A stretch of 64,000 nt of DNA. Origin: Alteromonas stellipolaris. Its GTDB lineage: Bacteria > Pseudomonadota > Gammaproteobacteria > Enterobacterales > Alteromonadaceae. A program made the position numbers and the translations under genes. The stretch spans positions 868,001 through 932,000 of the forward strand of contig NZ_CP013926.1 of assembly GCF_001562115.1 (NCBI RefSeq), read 5' to 3'. The notes under the pieces were generated by a model. That model was not told the DNA's origin, made no database searches, and saw only the letters and a program-made list of their open reading frames with translations. Below are positions 62,170 through 64,000 of this stretch, in pieces; position 1 is the first letter of the stretch; every line of letters starts with the position of its first letter.

Positions 62170-62802
62170 ATGGCCGTAGCCGCGAATAAACGTTCTATTA
62201 TGACGTTGTTCTCTGACACAATTGATATTTACAGCCATCAGGTGCGTATTGTGTTGGCAGAAAAAGGTGTGGGTGTTGAAATAAGCTACACAGATCCTAG
62301 CAATCTGTCAGAGGATCTGTTGGAGTTAAACCCTTACGGAACCGTTCCAACTCTTGTTGATCGTGAACTGGTGCTTTATAAATCGCATATCATCATGGAA
62401 TACCTTGATGAGCGTTTCCCGCATCCACCACTTATGCCAGTTTATCCGGTATCTCGTGGCCAAAGCCGTCTTATGATGCACCGCATCGAGCAAGACTGGT
62501 ATTCGTTAGCAGCTCGTATCTTCCGTGGTGAAGGTAACGTTGAAGCTGCGCGTAACGACTTACGTGAAGCGCTACTTGCATTAGCACCTGTATTTGGTGA
62601 ATTGCCTTACTTCATGAGCGAAGAATTCAGCTTAGTTGATTGTTATCTTGCTCCGTTATTATGGCGCTTACCTGCTTTAGGTATTGAGCTTAATGGCGCA
62701 GGTAGTAAAGAAATTAATGCATACATGAACCGTATCTTCTCTCGCAGTTCATTTAAAGCATCGTTAACCGATCAAGAGCGCGAGATCCACAACCCACTAT
62801 GA
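62170..62802 (+). CDS. sspA: Stringent starvation protein A
   Basis: A protein of 210 residues of the glutathione-transferase fold. The N-terminal thioredoxin-like half has MTLFSDTIDIYSHQVRIVLA, NPYGTVPTLVDRELVLY and IMEYLDERFPHPPLMPVYP; a helical C-terminal half follows. SspA binds RNA polymerase and affects stationary-phase and acid-stress transcription; it has no GST activity in E. coli. GGAGG lies about 7 nt before the ATG. The stop overlaps the sspB start (ATGA). Confidence 0.96.
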   Translation: MAVAANKRSIMTLFSDTIDIYSHQVRIVLAEKGVGVEISYTDPSNLSEDLLELNPYGTVPTLVDRELVLYKSHIIMEYLDERFPHPPLMPVYPVSRGQSRLMMHRIEQDWYSLAARIFRGEGNVEAARNDLREALLALAPVFGELPYFMSEEFSLVDCYLAPLLWRLPALGIELNGAGSKEINAYMNRIFSRSSFKASLTDQEREIHNPL

Positions 62803-63254
62803 CATCTATGACGTCTAATCAGCCCTACCTATTAAGGGCCTTTTACGAATGGATAGTGGACAACGATCTCACCCCATACATTGTTGTTGATGCAACCAAT
62901 GAAATGGTGGAAGTGCCTTTAGAGTTTGTTAAGGACGGGCAAATCGTTTTAAACGTGTCGCCTAGTGCGTGTGTGAACTTCTCATTGGACCTAACCGGGC
63001 TTTCTTTTCAAGCTCGTTTTGGTGGCCAACCAAGAAGGTTAAGCATGCCTAGCGAAGCCATTATGGCGATTTATGCTCGTGAAAATGGCGCTGGTACTGT
63101 ATTTGCTACCGAAGAGGAGATGGCCAAAACAAGTAAGCCATCTGAACCTCAAGCCACTGGGCCTGCTTCTATTGAAGACGTCGACGCGTCTGATAATATA
63201 GATGCACCCGTTCCCCCTAAAAAGGGAAAGCCTACCTTAAAAGTTATTAAATAA
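62799..63254 (+). CDS. sspB: ClpXP adaptor, stringent starvation protein B
   Basis: A protein of 151 residues. The N-terminal substrate-binding fold has QPYLLRAFYEWIVDNDLTPY, VVDATNEMVEVPLEFVKDGQ and FQARFGGQPRRLSMP; an acidic linker leads to the short C-terminal ClpX-binding tail (KGKPTLKVIK). It delivers ssrA-tagged and other substrates to ClpXP. It is translated in overlap with sspA. Confidence 0.96.
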   Translation: MTSMTSNQPYLLRAFYEWIVDNDLTPYIVVDATNEMVEVPLEFVKDGQIVLNVSPSACVNFSLDLTGLSFQARFGGQPRRLSMPSEAIMAIYARENGAGTVFATEEEMAKTSKPSEPQATGPASIEDVDASDNIDAPVPPKKGKPTLKVIK

Positions 63255-63300
63255 GCATTCTGACTTTCTGCTGCCTTAGCAGGAAGTCAGCTTATTCTTT
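63251..63300 (+). terminator. Terminator after sspB
   Basis: CTGACTTTCTGCT / AGCAGGAAGTCAG form a 13-bp stem with one G-T pair and a GCCTT loop (63261-63291). An outer AATAAG/CTTATT extension begins at the stop codon, and the downstream sequence is T-rich. Confidence 0.6.
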
Positions 63301-63390
63301 ACCATTCAAATATGTAGCTCGCTACTTTTTCTGTTACTTTCCCAGTTTACTAATATAGTTATTAACATTAACTAGTTTGAAAGTGAACTT

Positions 63391-63744
63391 ATGCAAAACG
63401 CCCCTATTAAAGATCTTATTGAGTTCAGTGATTTTGAAAAGCTGGATATTCGTGTAGGTACTATTATCAATGTTGCTGACGTGGAAAAGTCTAAAAAGCT
63501 GATGAAGCTCGCTGTAGATTTTGGTGATCATCAACGCTCAATTCTTGCGGGTATTAAACAAGAGCGTGAAAACCCTTTAGAGATTAAAGGCAAGCAAGCG
63601 CTGTTTGTCGTGAATTTACCCGAGCAAAAAATGGCGGGCGAAGTATCCCAAGGTATGTTGTTCGATATTGGCTACGCTGATAATTTAACGCCTTGTTTGG
63701 CCATGCCTGAAACACCAATGCCCAACGGTAGTAGAGCAGGTTAG
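63391..63744 (+). CDS. csaA: CsaA-type tRNA-binding domain protein
   Basis: A protein of 117 residues consisting of one OB-fold EMAP/tRNA-binding domain: FEKLDIRVGTIINVADVEKS, KLAVDFGDHQRSILAGI, GKQALFVVNLPEQKMAGEVS and QGMLFDIGY. CsaA proteins dimerise, bind tRNA and show chaperone-like activity in Bacillus; the cellular role in gammaproteobacteria is unclear. It stands alone, 136 bp after sspB beyond a terminator. Confidence 0.85.
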   Translation: MQNAPIKDLIEFSDFEKLDIRVGTIINVADVEKSKKLMKLAVDFGDHQRSILAGIKQERENPLEIKGKQALFVVNLPEQKMAGEVSQGMLFDIGYADNLTPCLAMPETPMPNGSRAG

Positions 63745-63902
63745 TTAGAAGAACTCGGTATCTTTACCCGTATCAGGGGCGAAACTCTTTGTGCTAAAAT
63801 AATCACTAAGTATCAAGTGGTCTTATTTATGGCAGTGTAATCTGCTAAAATATGCCTATTTGTATCGTTATTGTTTTATATCTGTCTTTTGGTGCCAGCA
63901 TA

Positions 63903-64000
63903 ATGTTCAAACAAGAAATTAAAACGCTCATCGAGAATAAGCTTACCAAAGATGGCTTATTTGAAACCGGTGTTAAAGGTGTGCAACTATTCAGAGTGAC
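63903..64000 (+). CDS. Unidentified gene, 3' truncated by window end
   Basis: An ATG at 63903 opens 32 codons and runs off the right edge (MFKQEIKTLIENKLTKDGLF then ETGVKGVQLFRV). The start resembles the N-terminal cupin region of some AraC-family regulators, but too little is present to be sure. The 158-bp gap before it is AT-rich and could hold its promoter. Confidence 0.45.
   Translation, partial: MFKQEIKTLIENKLTKDGLFETGVKGVQLFRV

Noticed and set aside
1..64000. CRISPR arrays, tRNA or rRNA genes, insertion sequences.
   Set aside because: No regularly spaced identical repeats, cloverleaf-like sequences, rRNA motifs or transposase-like ORFs were seen.

Overview
The window looks like a chromosomal segment of a marine gammaproteobacterium of the Alteromonadales (Alteromonas or a close relative). 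This is inferred from gene content and moderate AT-rich base usage, not from any search. Supporting blocks are lptD-surA-pdxA-rsmA-apaG-apaH, djlA-xerD-dsbC-recJ, recO-pdxJ-acpS-rlmD-relA-mazG, rplM-rpsI, petABC-sspAB, and many TonB-dependent systems. I see no IS element, prophage, CRISPR array, tRNA or rRNA gene.

Layout. 1-9.2 kb: the tail of a secreted repeat-rich protein, a TonB-dependent receptor, then a six-gene energisation operon (DUF3450, TtpC-like, ExbB, ExbD, TonB, TPR). 9.3-17 kb, all minus strand: a PagL-like lipid A deacylase, a hybrid histidine kinase overlapping a REC/HD-GYP c-di-GMP phosphodiesterase, a FadD-like acyl-CoA ligase and a four-helix membrane protein. 17-27.7 kb, plus: a PQQ-type sugar dehydrogenase, two different aconitase B genes flanking a probable periplasmic ATP-dependent DNA ligase, a DUF192 protein and lysC. 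27.8-36.7 kb, minus: a chemotaxis receptor and the apaH...lptD block. 37-48.6 kb, plus: housekeeping genes for protein folding, recombination, cofactor synthesis and the stringent response. 48.6-50.3 kb, minus: two small exported proteins. 50.5-51.4 kb: rplM-rpsI. 51.5-59.1 kb: an ECF sigma / FecR / STN-type TonB receptor / M14 peptidase / M20 amidohydrolase locus. 59.4-63.7 kb: petABC, sspAB, csaA; a last gene runs off the right end.

Most notable points. (1) The ECF sigma gene and its TonB receptor are each preceded by the same two-part element, GGAGG-N16-CGTATTA, a strong candidate for the promoter read by this sigma factor. The downstream enzymes (CCP-like M14 peptidase, AbgB-like M20 hydrolase) suggest capture and periplasmic trimming of a glutamate-linked substrate such as folate debris; that part is inference. 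(2) The first aconitase resembles the Bacteroidetes-type long AcnB, whereas the second has the E. coli layout with cysteines at exactly 710, 769 and 772. The first has four degenerate 17-nt tandem repeats directly before its start codon, and both aconitase leaders carry repeated CAAGACCG words. (3) Candidate sigma-E and sigma-28 promoters lie upstream of lptD and the chemotaxis receptor. All of these were read by eye; none was scored computationally.
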